NCBI GenBank assembly: GCA_947503035.1
Contig: CANNCD010000001.1
Span: forward strand, 806,001-870,000
Length of the DNA: 64,000 nt
Direction: 5' to 3'
Origin: an uncultured Halocynthiibacter sp.
GTDB taxonomy: Bacteria > Pseudomonadota > Alphaproteobacteria > Rhodobacterales > Rhodobacteraceae
A program made the translations under genes and the position numbers. A model generated the notes under the pieces. The model made no database searches and was not told the origin of the DNA. It saw nothing but the letters and a program-made list of their open reading frames with translations. Below, in pieces: positions 16,685-28,299 of this stretch (position 1 is its first letter; every line of letters starts with the position of its first letter).

Positions 16685-19339
16685 CTATCCTTCCAACACG
16701 GCTGCTGCCGCTTTAAGTGCGTTGTCTGCACCGGCGAAATCCTTGCCGCCGCCCTGCGCCATATCCGGACGACCACCGCCGCCTTTGCCACCGACTTCGG
16801 CCACGGCTGCCTTAACCAGATCAACCGCAGAAACCGTGCCCTTGAGGTCATCGGTCACACCCGCGGCCACCGCCACCTTGCCACCAAGATCAGCCACAAG
16901 AACCACAGCACCAGAGCCAAGACGCGCCTTGTGTTCGTCGATCAAGGCCGGAAGGTCCTTGCCTGACACACCGGTCAAAGCCTGCGCAAAGAACGCCACG
17001 CCATTCACGGTTTGCGCCTCGACAGGGGCCGCGCCGCCGCCGGACATCGCCAATTCGCGACGGAGCTGGGCAACCTCATTTTGCAAGGCCTTACGTTCAT
17101 CCATCAAGGATTTGATACGATCAGACACATCGGCTGGCGTCGTCTTCAACGCCGTCGCTGCCGCCGTCAGACCCGCAGATTGCGCCGCCATATGGGCCAT
17201 CGCATCGGCACCGGTTAGGGCTTCGATCCGGCGCACACCCGCCGCAGAGGCGCTATCGCCCAGCAACACAAATGCACCAATTTCGCCCAGACGGGTCACG
17301 TGGGTCCCGCCGCACAATTCCAACGAATAGGTATCGCCAGAGGTGCCCTTGCCGGACCCCGCCTGCGTGCCCATGGACACAACGCGCACCTCATCGCCAT
17401 ACTTTTCACCAAACAACGCCTGCGCACCCAAGGCACGCGCGTCATCCGGTGTCATGATCCGTGTTTCCACGACCGAGTTCTGACGGATATAGGCGTTCAC
17501 CTCGGCCTCAACCGCAGCCAATTCGTCGGCTGTCACGGCCTTGTTGTGGCTGAAATCGAACCGCATACGGTCGGCCGCGTTCAATGACCCACGCTGTGCC
17601 ACGTGATCGCCCAGAACGTTTCGCAATGCCTCGTTCAACAGGTGCGTGACCGAGTGGTTCGCACGGATTGACGTGCGGCGCGCGTGATCGACGACCAACT
17701 CGGCGGCATCGCCCGCCTTGACGGTGCCCTCGGACACGGTACCGATGTGAAGATACACATCCGCCGTCTTGCGCGTGTCGGTAATGGTCACAGTCGCATC
17801 GCCAACGGTGATCACACCGGCGTCGCCGACCTGACCGCCGCTTTCGGCATAGAATGGGGTTTGGTTCAGTGCGATCTGCACCTCGTCGCCCTTGGCCGCG
17901 CTGTCGACCAAGGCACCGTCTTTGACGATGGCCACGATCTGACCCTCGGCGACCTCGGTGTCATAGCCCAAGAAATCGGTCGTGCCGTGTTCCTCGGCGA
18001 CGTCGAACCAGATGGTCGCGTCGGCTGCGCCACCGGCACCGGACCATGCGGCGCGGGCCTTGGCTTTTTGCTCGGCCATTGCGGCTTCGAACCCGTCTGT
18101 GTCGACCTCGCGACCCTTTTCGCGCAGGGCGTCTTGGGTCAAATCCAATGGGAAACCATAGGTGTCGTACAATTTGAACGCCGCCTCACCAGGCAACGCT
18201 GCGCCCTCTTCAAGGCCGCCAACTTCGTCATCAAGCAGCTTCAAACCGCGATCAAGCGTCTGTTTGAAACGGGTTTCCTCGGTCAACAATGTCTCTTCGA
18301 TCATGGTCTGCGCTTGGCGCAATTCGGGGTATGCCGCGCCCATTTGCGTGACCAATTCGCCAACCATTTTGTGCATCACTGGGTCTTTGGCACCCAAAAG
18401 ATGCGCGTGACGCATGGCGCGGCGCATGATGCGGCGCAACACGTAACCGCGGCCATCGTTTGACGGCAACACACCATCGGCCATCAAGAACGACGTCGAG
18501 CGCAGGTGGTCCGCGATCACGCGGTGGTGCACGTTTTTGTCGCCATAGGGATCAACGGATGTCGCGTTGGCGGAGGCCTCGATCAGAGCCTTGAACAGGT
18601 CGGTGTCATAGTTGTCATGCGATCCCTGAAGCAACGCCGCGATGCGTTCCAGCCCCATGCCGGTATCAATGGACTGCATCGCAAGATCGGTCATAGAGCC
18701 GTCTGCGAACTGTTCGTTCTGCATGAAAACAACGTTCCAGATTTCGATGAACCGGTCGCCGTCTTCCTCGGGCGAGCCGGGAGGGCCGCCCCAGATGTGG
18801 TCGCCGTGGTCATAGAAAATCTCGGTGCATGGTCCACATGGGCCAGTTGGCCCCATCATCCAGAAATTGTCATTCGTCGGAATGCGGATGATCTGGCTGT
18901 CGTTCAGACCGTTTTTCTTCCAGATATCATAGGCTTCGTCGTCGGTGTGATAGACAGTCACGGACAGACGATCCTTTGGAATCTCGAATTCCTTGGTGAT
19001 CAGGTTCCACGCAAATGGGATCGCTTCTTCTTTGAAATAGTCGCCAAAGCTAAAGTTACCGAGCATCTCGAAAAACGTGTGGTGACGCGCCGTGTACCCC
19101 ACATTGTCCAGATCGTTGTGCTTGCCGCCCGCGCGCACACATTTCTGGGCCGTTGTAGCGCGCTTATAGTCACGCGTTTCTACACCGGTTAGAGTGTTTT
19201 TAAACTGCACCATACCAGAGTTTACGAACATCAAAGTCGGGTCATTGCGCGGCACAAGGGGCGAGCTGTCGACAATTTGGTGGTCGTTCTTCTCGAAGTA
19301 ATTCAGAAACGTAGAGCGGATGTCATTCAGGCTTGTCAT
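16685..19339 (-). CDS. alaS: Alanyl-tRNA synthetase
   Basis: An 884-residue AlaRS, which charges tRNA-Ala and clears misacylated serine and glycine. The N-terminal class II catalytic domain begins [20 protein letters not shown] and contains [14 protein letters not shown] and [19 protein letters not shown]. The editing domain has the HSVTHLL zinc/water motif with [10 protein letters not shown] further on, and the C-Ala domain ends [14 protein letters not shown]. The start at 19339 gives the family-standard N-terminus; the frame is open further upstream to 19531 but that part is not AlaRS-like. Upstream is the MOSC-like gene, separated by 52 bases. Confidence 0.98.
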   Translation of the reverse strand: MTSLNDIRSTFLNYFEKNDHQIVDSSPLVPRNDPTLMFVNSGMVQFKNTLTGVETRDYKRATTAQKCVRAGGKHNDLDNVGYTARHHTFFEMLGNFSFGDYFKEEAIPFAWNLITKEFEIPKDRLSVTVYHTDDEAYDIWKKNGLNDSQIIRIPTNDNFWMMGPTGPCGPCTEIFYDHGDHIWGGPPGSPEEDGDRFIEIWNVVFMQNEQFADGSMTDLAMQSIDTGMGLERIAALLQGSHDNYDTDLFKALIEASANATSVDPYGDKNVHHRVIADHLRSTSFLMADGVLPSNDGRGYVLRRIMRRAMRHAHLLGAKDPVMHKMVGELVTQMGAAYPELRQAQTMIEETLLTEETRFKQTLDRGLKLLDDEVGGLEEGAALPGEAAFKLYDTYGFPLDLTQDALREKGREVDTDGFEAAMAEQKAKARAAWSGAGGAADATIWFDVAEEHGTTDFLGYDTEVAEGQIVAIVKDGALVDSAAKGDEVQIALNQTPFYAESGGQVGDAGVITVGDATVTITDTRKTADVYLHIGTVSEGTVKAGDAAELVVDHARRTSIRANHSVTHLLNEALRNVLGDHVAQRGSLNAADRMRFDFSHNKAVTADELAAVEAEVNAYIRQNSVVETRIMTPDDARALGAQALFGEKYGDEVRVVSMGTQAGSGKGTSGDTYSLELCGGTHVTRLGEIGAFVLLGDSASAAGVRRIEALTGADAMAHMAAQSAGLTAAATALKTTPADVSDRIKSLMDERKALQNEVAQLRRELAMSGGGAAPVEAQTVNGVAFFAQALTGVSGKDLPALIDEHKARLGSGAVVLVADLGGKVAVAAGVTDDLKGTVSAVDLVKAAVAEVGGKGGGGRPDMAQGGGKDFAGADNALKAAAAVLEG

Positions 19340-19391
19340 TTGCGGGTTCTTCCAACGGAAAATATCATTTCCACAAGGTGTATTCCCTTGA

Positions 19392-19964
19392 TTAAGGCCT
19401 GTCCAGCGCCCGCGCGCCCGAATCCACCTTTGATATGATATCGGCGCGCGAAATCCGCCCGTCCTGTATGATTTCACACAAAATTCCACGTAGTCGAAGG
19501 GAACGATGCACCGGATCATTGACCCAATCATAGGACGCCTGCCCGTACCGCGTGCGCCATTTCACGCAGGCATCGTTGAACACATCCGACACGCGGATTT
19601 TCACCCCGCCGATCCGCAACACCTGCCCCACCGGCATATTCGCCATGCTAAGATCCAGATCGGTGATGATCGTGTCACCGGGGTCGATCATATCGGGGTC
19701 AATCCGCACCGCGCGATCGACCCGTTGGGACAGGATGCAGACCTGAATGCGCGGGTCGGCCGATCCGTCATCACGACGCAACCACGGGGCCTTGCCCCAA
19801 CGTTCGTCCTTGATGCCGCCGGCGGCGGTCATGTCCAAATGGTCAACGATTTCTCGTTCGCCGTACCCCACGCGAAAACACAGGCGCTCGATGGTGCCGT
19901 TGTCCTTGGGGGCATCGGCGATATGCGCCATCTCAGCCATCAATTGATCTTTGGTTACAAACAT
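19392..19964 (-). CDS. MOSC-domain-like protein
   Basis: A 190-residue soluble protein that resembles MOSC domains: a GERE-type N-terminal segment, then [32 protein letters not shown], in which the cysteine is at the place of the conserved sulfur-carrying cysteine of MOSC proteins (usually in RxPCxK context). Known members handle sulfur or molybdenum cofactor, or detoxify small molecules. The match is moderate, so the family call is not certain. The ATG at 19964 is preceded by GAGGA; a longer frame to 20024 would run through the recA terminator and is rejected. Confidence 0.65.
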   Translation of the reverse strand: MFVTKDQLMAEMAHIADAPKDNGTIERLCFRVGYGEREIVDHLDMTAAGGIKDERWGKAPWLRRDDGSADPRIQVCILSQRVDRAVRIDPDMIDPGDTIITDLDLSMANMPVGQVLRIGGVKIRVSDVFNDACVKWRTRYGQASYDWVNDPVHRSLRLRGILCEIIQDGRISRADIISKVDSGARALDRP

Positions 19965-19979
19965 GGGGTCCTCATATGC

Positions 19980-20002
19980 AAAAGGTCGGGCAATGCCCGA
20001 CC
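19980..20002 (-). terminator. Intrinsic terminator of recA
   Basis: On the minus strand an 8-bp stem GGTCGGGC/GCCCGACC with an ATT loop is followed by TTTT, 31 bases after the recA stop. It separates recA from the MOSC-like gene. Confidence 0.9.
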
Positions 20003-20033
20003 CAACGCTGTGCCATTTTAGCACGTGACGGCT

Positions 20034-21098
20034 CTAGTCTTCGACCAGAGGATCGTCCTTGGACATTTCAAAATCAAGCCCATGGGCCGCGCGGATTTTA
20101 TCCTCGATTTCGATGGCCATCTGCGTGTTCTCACGCAGGAAGTTTTTCGCGTTCTCGCGACCCTGTCCGATGCGTTCGTCCCCATAGCTGAACCATGAGC
20201 CCGATTTATCAACCACACCGGCCTTTACCCCAAGATCAAGCAATTCGCCCATCTTGGAAATCCCTTCGCCATACATGATGTCGAATTCCACCTGTTTAAA
20301 CGGTGGGGCAACTTTGTTCTTCACGACCTTAACGCGGGTGGCATTCCCGACGACCTCATCGCGGTCTTTGATCGCGCCAATACGGCGGATATCCAGACGG
20401 ACAGAAGAATAGAATTTCAACGCGTTACCGCCGGTAGTTGTCTCGGGCGAACCAAACATCACGCCGATTTTCATCCGGATTTGGTTGATGAAAATCACCA
20501 TACAGTTTGACCGCGAAATCGAACCAGTCAGTTTGCGCATGGCTTGGCTCATCAAACGGGCGTGCACACCAACGGAACTGTCGCCCATGTCACCTTCAAG
20601 CTCGGATTTCGGCGTCAATGCCGCAACCGAATCCACAACAATCATGCCAACCGCGCCGGAACGCACGAGGGTATCAACGATCTCAAGCGCCTGCTCGCCG
20701 GTGTCCGGCTGTGAGATCAACAGTTCATCAAGGTTAACGCCAAGCTTCTTCGCATATTGCGGATCAAGCGCGTGTTCCGCGTCAACGAATGCGCAAACGC
20801 CGCCCTTTTTCTGTTCTTCTGCGATGGTATGAAGCGTAAGCGTCGTCTTACCTGAGCTTTCTGGGCCATAGATTTCAACGATACGCCCTTTGGGCAGACC
20901 ACCAATGCCAAGTGCGATATCCAAACCGAGAGAACCGGTTGATGTCGCCTCGATATCTTGGGCTGGGTTATTGGCACCAAGGGTCATGATAGACCCCTTG
21001 CCAAACTGGCGTTCAATCTGCGAAAGCGCCGCATCAAGTGCTTTTTGTTTATTGCTGTCTGATTTTTTGGTCATGTCTAAAAGATCTGCCGTCGCCAT
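20034..21098 (-). CDS. recA: Recombinase RecA
   Basis: A 354-residue RecA, the strand-exchange protein of homologous recombination and the co-protease that triggers LexA cleavage in the SOS response. Walker A is GPESSGKTT (residues 78-86), Walker B is [10 protein letters not shown], and the L2/[12 protein letters not shown] region and acidic C-terminus are present. The ATG at 21098 is preceded by GAAGGGTGA. Its promoter contains a GTTC-N7-GTTC SOS box, and it has its own terminator, so it is a single-gene unit. Confidence 0.99.
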   Translation of the reverse strand: MATADLLDMTKKSDSNKQKALDAALSQIERQFGKGSIMTLGANNPAQDIEATSTGSLGLDIALGIGGLPKGRIVEIYGPESSGKTTLTLHTIAEEQKKGGVCAFVDAEHALDPQYAKKLGVNLDELLISQPDTGEQALEIVDTLVRSGAVGMIVVDSVAALTPKSELEGDMGDSSVGVHARLMSQAMRKLTGSISRSNCMVIFINQIRMKIGVMFGSPETTTGGNALKFYSSVRLDIRRIGAIKDRDEVVGNATRVKVVKNKVAPPFKQVEFDIMYGEGISKMGELLDLGVKAGVVDKSGSWFSYGDERIGQGRENAKNFLRENTQMAIEIEDKIRAAHGLDFEMSKDDPLVED

Positions 21099-21150
21099 TT
21101 CATTCACCCTTCTTATTCCACACCCACCGTCGGGCGGCAATCACAGGTTT

Positions 21151-21165
21151 GTTCCCGTACTGTTC
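21151..21165. promoter_or_regulatory. SOS box (GTTC-N7-GTTC) upstream of recA
   Basis: GTTCCCGTACTGTTC matches the alphaproteobacterial LexA-binding direct repeat GTTC-N7-GTTC exactly (GAAC-N7-GAAC on the recA strand). It lies 52 bases before the recA start codon, in the expected promoter zone. Confidence 0.85.
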
Positions 21166-21292
21166 TATTTACTTATGAGACCAAAAAGAGAACATTTCAA
21201 CATAAATTTTATATTCCTACTTTTACAGACGCAGGTTAACAGGTAGTTTACAGGGAATAATTTTCGTTATTTCAAAGGGCCAATTGCGCGAA

Positions 21293-21892
21293 ATGCTTGT
21301 ATTTAGTAGACAAAAAATCGTCCTGATGGCGCCACCGAAAACCGGAACAACGGCTCTTGCGAATGCTTTGGCGCCGCTTGCGACGACGGTGTATTCCGAT
21401 CCACCGATGCTCAAACATATGCCGATTCAGCGGTTTCAACGTTTCGTTGTCCCCCTTATGGACATCGTTGGCGAAGAGAATCTTGAAACAATCGCCGTCA
21501 TTCGCCATCCAGTCGATTGGCTCGGAAGCTGGTATAAATATCGGGGTCGCCCGTTTTTAAATGGCCGCCCACAAAGCACCCAGAACATTGATTTCGACAC
21601 CTTTGTCACTGGATATATGAAGGGGAATCGCCCGCCCTATGCCAATGTGGGATCGCAGGCCAAATTCCTGACCAAGAATTCGCCCGAGGTCCTTGCCGAT
21701 CATCTGTTTCAGTACGAACAAATGCCGCTATTGATCGAATTTCTCGAAGATCGGCTTGAAACCAAGATCGATTTGGCGCGCGAAAACGTGTCCCCGCCCC
21801 GCGAATTTGATATCTCCCCCGAGGTTGAGGCGAAGCTGCGCAAACGGTTTTCCCTTGATTTCGACATCTGGGAAAGCGCCTATCGTCACTGA
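21293..21892 (+). CDS. Sulfotransferase-family protein
   Basis: A 199-residue protein with the two PAPS-binding motifs of sulfotransferases: the 5'-phosphosulfate loop APPKTGTTALANAL near residue 13 and the 3'-phosphate motif AVIRHPVDWLGSWYKYR near residue 69. It is short for the superfamily (usually 250-350 residues), but the core fold appears complete. Possible acceptors are polysaccharides or lipids; the sequence does not tell. The ATG at 21293 is chosen; a TTG at 21284 is the alternative. Its 3' end overlaps the 3' end of cckA on the opposite strand by 7 bases, so the two genes converge with no terminator between them. Confidence 0.75.
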   Translation: MLVFSRQKIVLMAPPKTGTTALANALAPLATTVYSDPPMLKHMPIQRFQRFVVPLMDIVGEENLETIAVIRHPVDWLGSWYKYRGRPFLNGRPQSTQNIDFDTFVTGYMKGNRPPYANVGSQAKFLTKNSPEVLADHLFQYEQMPLLIEFLEDRLETKIDLARENVSPPREFDISPEVEAKLRKRFSLDFDIWESAYRH

Positions 21893-24189
21893 AGCTGGGC
21901 TTGGACTGTTGCGGTTAAGTCATTGAGAGAAAACGGCTTCGGCAGGAATACAGAGTTCTGGATCTTGGCCTGATTGTCCGAGAAATCCTCTTCTGCATAG
22001 CCAGAGACAAAGACCACTTTGACATCGGGGCGTTTGGTCAGCGCCTGTTTGACCCACGTTGGGCCGTCCATCCCCGGCATGATCACATCGGTCACGAACA
22101 GATCAACCGAGAGCGCCTCATCCTCAAGGATTTCAAGCGCCATCTCACCGTTTTCGGCCTCCATCACCGTATAGCCGCGCATCCGTAGCGCGCGCGACGC
22201 AAAGGCGCGTACGGGGGCCTCGTCCTCGACCAAGAGAACGACACCCTCGGCCTGTTGGATCGTCTGTTTGACGGCGGGCGCGGCCTCGACCACCACCTCT
22301 TCGAGCGGGGTGTTATTCGCCGGAAGATAGAGGGAAAATTCGGTGCCCTGCCCCTCGACACTATCAACAAAGATGAACCCGCCGGTCTGTTTCACGATCC
22401 CATAGGCCGTCGACAGGCCAAGTCCGGTGCCCTCGCCGGTGCGTTTGGTGGTGTAGAAGGGTTCGAAAATCTTGGCGATCTGTTCCTGCGGAATACCACA
22501 GCCCTGATCCGTCACACGCACCACAACATAATCGCCAACCTCGACAATCGCGCGGTCCCGCTCCAATGGCGTGCGCAGGGTGCGGCTCTCGGTTTCGATG
22601 CGGATGCTGCCGCCGTCGGGCATGGCGTCGCGGGCATTCACAACAAGGTTCATGACAACCTGTTCGAGCTGCCGTTTATCGGCGCGAATGGGGAACAGGT
22701 CGGGGTCGTGCGTCACAGACAGCATGATTTTTTCACCGACTAAGCGGTTCAAAAGATGTGACAAATCGCTGAGCGTGTCGCGCATATCCAGTATCTCAGG
22801 ACGCAGGTTTTGTTTGCGCGAGAACGCCAAAAGTTGTCCAACAAGGCTCGCTGCGCGGTTGGCGTTTTGGTTGATTTGAACCAGATCGCCGTAATCGGGA
22901 TCACCCTGATCGTGTCGCAGCAATAAGAGGTCACAGTGCCCAGAAATCGCCGTCAGAAGGTTGTTGAAATCATGGGCCACGCCACCGGCGAGTTGCCCAA
23001 TCGCCTGCATTTTCTGGCTTTGAACGAACTGTGCCTCAAGGGATTTGAGTTCGGTCGCATCGGTGAGAATTGCCACCAGTGATGGCACCCCGTCCTGCAT
23101 CATGAGGTTCAGCGTGACCTGAAGGAATTGATCCTCGTCAGAACGCACGCGCAGGACCTCGGTCTTATTGCCAAGACGGCCGTTAAAGGCATCCTCGATC
23201 CAGTCGGCGATTGAACGGCCGAGCCCTTCGAGCAGATCAGAAAGCGGCGCGGGTTCGGTCATATCAACCGAAATGATTTTGCGCGCCTCGCGATTTGCCG
23301 AGGTGACGATGCCCGATTTACTGATTTTAATCAAAGGGATAGGAAGTTCATCAAAAAAGGTCCAGTCGCTGACCTCCGTCAGACCACTTGCAAGACCAGG
23401 CAAAAGGTAAATCTCGCGGCGTCCACCGATCCCCGCGATTTCTGAGACAAGGGAATCCAATTCACCGCTGGCTGTGATCAGGGTGTTGATCGCGCCATTG
23501 CGTACCGGAAGCGTCTCAAAGACACCCTCAACCGTTTTGGGACGTCCGCCGAGAATACGTCGACAGCTCTCGTTCATGAACAAAACGGTGCCAGATTTGC
23601 TGGCCGTTAGCATCGGGATCGAAAGGGTTTCGGCATTGCTTGACCGGATGGAACGCTCACCCAAATCCTCAATCCGCCAAAGGAAACAGCCATCTGATAC
23701 GCGGTTCACACTCAGGCGGACATGGCCGCGACGGGTCGCGATGTCCTCTTCGCCGCCACCAAGAGACGTCGCCTTATTCTGCAGCCGATAGACCGCAGCG
23801 GCGGGGTTGGCGAATTTGTCTTTGAGATGCTCGGAAAACGGCGTGCCGACCTGACAATTCAAAAGAGCCACCGCCGCCTTATTACACTGTGTGAGGTTAC
23901 CCGCATCGTCGGTCACGACACTTGGCGCGGGGTCATTTTTTATCACATTTTCAATGGATTGAACGTTCGTCGTGACCTTCTTACGGTCAGATGTGCGCAT
24001 CACGATCATCAAAACCGCCAACATCCCAAAGGTCAGTCCAACCCCAAGAGACAGGATCACCCCCGCCTCGGTTGGCATGACATAGGACGCGCAAAACAAC
24101 AGGATCGACAGCCCCCCAAGGACGGTCACCCTGCCCCGTAGACGATTGGTACGGGCCATTGTTTCTGGCGGCATTTGGGCAGTTGTCAC
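21886..24189 (-). CDS. cckA: Hybrid sensor histidine kinase CckA
   Basis: A 767-residue hybrid kinase. Two membrane helices near the N-terminus are followed by PAS-like regions, a HisKA domain with phosphorylatable H406 in GGVAHDFNNLLTAISGH, an HATPase domain (NLVVNARDAMPDGG, DQGCGIP, GEGTGLGLSTAYGIV) and a C-terminal receiver with D700 in LFVTDVIMPGMDG. This architecture and the kinase motifs fit CckA, the cell-cycle phosphorelay kinase that feeds ChpT and CtrA. In Rhodobacterales this relay controls motility, quorum responses and gene transfer agents rather than viability. The GTG at 24189 has GGAGA five bases before it; a GTG at 24216 without a ribosome site would add 9 residues. Confidence 0.92.
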   Translation of the reverse strand: MTTAQMPPETMARTNRLRGRVTVLGGLSILLFCASYVMPTEAGVILSLGVGLTFGMLAVLMIVMRTSDRKKVTTNVQSIENVIKNDPAPSVVTDDAGNLTQCNKAAVALLNCQVGTPFSEHLKDKFANPAAAVYRLQNKATSLGGGEEDIATRRGHVRLSVNRVSDGCFLWRIEDLGERSIRSSNAETLSIPMLTASKSGTVLFMNESCRRILGGRPKTVEGVFETLPVRNGAINTLITASGELDSLVSEIAGIGGRREIYLLPGLASGLTEVSDWTFFDELPIPLIKISKSGIVTSANREARKIISVDMTEPAPLSDLLEGLGRSIADWIEDAFNGRLGNKTEVLRVRSDEDQFLQVTLNLMMQDGVPSLVAILTDATELKSLEAQFVQSQKMQAIGQLAGGVAHDFNNLLTAISGHCDLLLLRHDQGDPDYGDLVQINQNANRAASLVGQLLAFSRKQNLRPEILDMRDTLSDLSHLLNRLVGEKIMLSVTHDPDLFPIRADKRQLEQVVMNLVVNARDAMPDGGSIRIETESRTLRTPLERDRAIVEVGDYVVVRVTDQGCGIPQEQIAKIFEPFYTTKRTGEGTGLGLSTAYGIVKQTGGFIFVDSVEGQGTEFSLYLPANNTPLEEVVVEAAPAVKQTIQQAEGVVLLVEDEAPVRAFASRALRMRGYTVMEAENGEMALEILEDEALSVDLFVTDVIMPGMDGPTWVKQALTKRPDVKVVFVSGYAEEDFSDNQAKIQNSVFLPKPFSLNDLTATVQAQLQ

Positions 24190-24319
24190 TGGGCTCTCCG
24201 ACGCAAAGTTTGTCACGTATATTGCAGAGAGGTGGTTAACCTGACGTTAATTTCCTCGCGCAACCTTGGGTAGATTAAGGTCGCGCGGGGTTATTCTGTC
24301 AAGGATTTCCGTAACTTAA

Positions 24320-25477
24320 TTATTTCGGCGCCCGAAGCACCGCCACGTAGAACCCGTCGCCGCCATCAAGCGGGGTAAGCGAACGGCTGTTTTCTAAGGC
24401 CCAATCGGGGTTACGTGCGAGGAATGCGGTGACTTGATCGCCGTTTTCCTGATTAAGAAGGGAACAGGTCGCAAAGGCCAAAACCCCGCCCTTTTTCACC
24501 ATCGGCGCACAGTCATCCATGATCTGCGCCTGAATTTTGCACAGTTCATCCAAACGGGCCTGTGTCAGACGCCATTTTTCTCCGGGGGCACGACGCCACG
24601 AACCGGTGCCGGAGCACGGCACATCGCAGAGCACCAGATCATAGGGCGCATCCATCATGGGATCGTCGGTTTCGTGAACCTTTACGTCGGCGCGCGCGGC
24701 GCGGACTTCGAGGTCCTTCATGCGTTTTGGATCGGCGTCATGGGCATAGAACAGCCCGTCGATTTTCGCCGCCATGGCAAGGGATTTGCCACCGCCACCG
24801 GCACAGTAATCGAGCACACGGTCGCCATTTTTCAACGGCAGATCGTCCACAATCGCCTGCGAACCGGCATCTTGTAGTTCCACCAAGCCGTCCTTGAACG
24901 CATTGGATTGCGCCACGCGACGGGGGTTTTTCATGACCTCAAGCGCGGTGGGCGACAGGGCGTGTGGGATGGTGTCGATGTCCTCATCCGCAAGGGCCGA
25001 ACGGGCCACGTCGCGGGTTGCAAGGGTTGTGTTTACCCGCAAAAACACCGGCGCGCGGTCCTGCAATGCCTCGGCGATCAGGGACATGTCATCGCCCAAG
25101 GAGGCCTCAAAATGGGGAACGATCCAATCGGGCAGATCGAATTTCTCGTTGCCCTCGGGGGCACGGCCTTCGCCGTCAAAGTCGGTCAGGGGCGCAGGCG
25201 CGTGGCCCTCGCCCGTGAACATGGATTCAAGCGGAATTTCCGCATCCCGCAGCAGGCCCATCATCAGCCCGCGACCGGTGGCAATGCCCCCAAGTGCCGC
25301 AAAGCTGCGCTGGCAACGCACCGCGTCATAGACATAGTCGCGCACGGCCACGCGGTCCTTGGACCCCGCATACCGATTGTTGCGCGCCCAAAGCGTAAGG
25401 ACCTTCTCGGCCGGATCACCGGCCAAGATATCGTCAAGAATTTCAATGGCTGCGGCCACACGTGCGGCGGGGGTCAT
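24320..25477 (-). CDS. RsmB-type rRNA (cytosine-5) methyltransferase
   Basis: A 385-residue SAM-dependent RNA methyltransferase of the RsmB/NOP family. An N-terminal NusB-like helical part precedes the catalytic domain, which carries a SAM loop (LDYCAGGGGKSLAMA) and both catalytic cysteines, in LCDVPCSGTGSWRR and FATCSLLNQEN. RsmB methylates C967 of 16S rRNA in E. coli; the exact target here is inferred. The start overlaps the stop of a 15-codon ORF that itself follows guaB by one base, suggesting coupled translation from guaB. It is followed by about 100 bases before cckA in the same direction. Confidence 0.9.
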   Translation of the reverse strand: MTPAARVAAAIEILDDILAGDPAEKVLTLWARNNRYAGSKDRVAVRDYVYDAVRCQRSFAALGGIATGRGLMMGLLRDAEIPLESMFTGEGHAPAPLTDFDGEGRAPEGNEKFDLPDWIVPHFEASLGDDMSLIAEALQDRAPVFLRVNTTLATRDVARSALADEDIDTIPHALSPTALEVMKNPRRVAQSNAFKDGLVELQDAGSQAIVDDLPLKNGDRVLDYCAGGGGKSLAMAAKIDGLFYAHDADPKRMKDLEVRAARADVKVHETDDPMMDAPYDLVLCDVPCSGTGSWRRAPGEKWRLTQARLDELCKIQAQIMDDCAPMVKKGGVLAFATCSLLNQENGDQVTAFLARNPDWALENSRSLTPLDGGDGFYVAVLRAPK

Positions 25478-25521
25478 TGTCCCGTCACCACTTCAACAAA
25501 CAACTGCAAACCATTGATCAT
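25474..25521 (-). CDS. 15-codon ORF bridging guaB and rsmB
   Basis: An ATG at 25521, one base after the guaB stop, opens a 15-residue frame (MINGLQLFVEVVTGQ). Its TGA overlaps the ATG of the RsmB-type gene (ATGA). GAGGA, the end of guaB, lies 7 bases before the ATG, which is a good ribosome site. It may act as a translational bridge rather than make a functional peptide. Chance is also possible at this length. Confidence 0.3.
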   Translation of the reverse strand: MINGLQLFVEVVTGQ

Positions 25522-25522
25522 C

Positions 25523-27031
<1,509 letters not shown>

Positions 27032-27166
27032 CTATGAAAAGACCTTTTCGCGCGGCGGGGGCGGATTTGCGAAAATAGCGCGAAATTCTCACAATTTCGG
27101 TCGCACAATCGTGCCCAAACGATATGCTTCCCACAGTATTCACTTTACCACACAAAGGCACATTTT

Positions 27167-27688
27167 ATGATCCGCCCCTTTTTGATTGCATCGCTTTTCT
27201 GCGCCACGCCCGTGTTCTCCGACGCCCAACAAGACGCCGCCTATATCGTCAGCCAAACCGTAACCAAACCCATATTCGAGGCCGCGCTTACCGCGCAGCG
27301 TGAAATCATCATCGGTGCCATCGCGCATGATCTGGCGCAAAACGGGCTTAACCTTTCAAATCCGGATCGGTTCTTTGATATCCTTATGGAAGAGTTTATC
27401 GACGAATTCACCGTCACGATGCAGGCCCAGTCAACGGTTCTTTATCAAGAGTTGTTCTCAGAGGACGAGCTGGCGGGGATAGCGGATTTTTATAAAACAC
27501 CCGCCGGACAGGCGTTCGTTGCCGCCACCCCGACCCTGTTGGGCGAAGGCGCACGTATGGGCGCGGCCGCGGGCGAAGCTGCGGGTGCGAATGTCGGACA
27601 TCGGATTGAGGCCCGTTTCAAGGCCGAGGGCATTCAATTGTTTGATGACCCAAGCAAGATGGAAAAGCTTTTCAACCTGTTGAAATAA
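27167..27688 (+). CDS. DUF2059 secreted protein
   Basis: A 173-residue protein with a signal peptide (MIRPFLIASLFCATPVFSDA, likely cut after FSDA) and a DUF2059 domain: ELFSEDELAGIADFYKTPAGQAFVAATPTL near residues 97-125. Family members are small periplasmic helical proteins of unknown role. It is transcribed alone: guaB is divergent, and a strong bidirectional terminator follows. Confidence 0.85.
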   Translation: MIRPFLIASLFCATPVFSDAQQDAAYIVSQTVTKPIFEAALTAQREIIIGAIAHDLAQNGLNLSNPDRFFDILMEEFIDEFTVTMQAQSTVLYQELFSEDELAGIADFYKTPAGQAFVAATPTLLGEGARMGAAAGEAAGANVGHRIEARFKAEGIQLFDDPSKMEKLFNLLK

Positions 27689-27692
27689 AACG

Positions 27693-27725
27693 AACCCGCC
27701 CCGCGGATGTCCAGCGGGGCGGGTT
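27693..27725. terminator. Bidirectional terminator
   Basis: A 12-bp stem AACCCGCCCCGC/GCGGGGCGGGTT with a 9-base loop lies between the converging DUF2059 (+) and DUF4329 (-) genes. It has AAAACG on the left and a short T-run on the right, so it can serve both. Confidence 0.85.
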
Positions 27726-27737
27726 TGCGCAAAGATT

Positions 27738-28289
27738 CTAGTGGCTGTGATCGCCGGTTTCGTCCATTTTGATCACAAGTTCATCATAGAGATAGCTTTG
27801 GGCGATATGGCCATCGGACCCTTGGACAAAATCGGGGTCCGCATACAAACAACCAAGCCCGCAGAGCTGGGACACTTCCATGTCGGTGGTGTCCACATAC
27901 CACAAACGTCCCCCCGGCGTCGCAACATAGCCGTCGATCCCCTCTTCTTCGTCGGCCTCGATATCGGTGACGCTTGGGACCTCATTGAAGTAATCCGGCG
28001 AATAGGCCCCGTGGGTGTGATAGGACGCCGTGACGATCACGATGTTCTCGTCCACCTCAGGAAGGCAAGACGCCTCTTCGCCCTTCACAGGTTCGGAAAT
28101 CCGCAAGACCCCGTCGGCGTCGAACCCCATTTCGCCACAATATTCGACGTTCTCGCCGATAGAGATCGGTTGGATTTTCGCGAACATTTCGGTGACCAAG
28201 GCGATTTCATCGGCGGGCGCGTCATTGGCCACAACCGGCGCGGCAAGAACGGCAAATGCCGCAGACAAGATAAGGGGGGATTTAAACAT
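27738..28289 (-). CDS. Secreted stand-alone DUF4329 protein
   Basis: A 183-residue protein with a signal peptide (MFKSPLILSAAFAVLAAPVVA) and a DUF4329-like domain: VTASYHTHGAYSPDYFNEVPSVTDIEADEEEGIDGYVATPGGRLWYVD at about residues 86-133. The SYHTHG and GYVATPGG blocks are the family signature. It also has cysteines (EYCGE, ASCLPE, QLCGLGCLY) that could form disulfides in the periplasm. DUF4329 is often found at the C-terminus of large polymorphic toxins, but here it is a single exported domain. The ATG at 28289 is supported by AAAGGA; upstream codons do not encode a signal peptide. A long hairpin precedes the gene. Confidence 0.75.
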   Translation of the reverse strand: MFKSPLILSAAFAVLAAPVVANDAPADEIALVTEMFAKIQPISIGENVEYCGEMGFDADGVLRISEPVKGEEASCLPEVDENIVIVTASYHTHGAYSPDYFNEVPSVTDIEADEEEGIDGYVATPGGRLWYVDTTDMEVSQLCGLGCLYADPDFVQGSDGHIAQSYLYDELVIKMDETGDHSH

Positions 28290-28299
28290 AGGGGCGTCC

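Noticed and set aside
19965..20024. Longer N-terminus for the MOSC-like protein
   Set aside because: It would read through the recA terminator hairpin; the ATG at 19964 has a good ribosome site.
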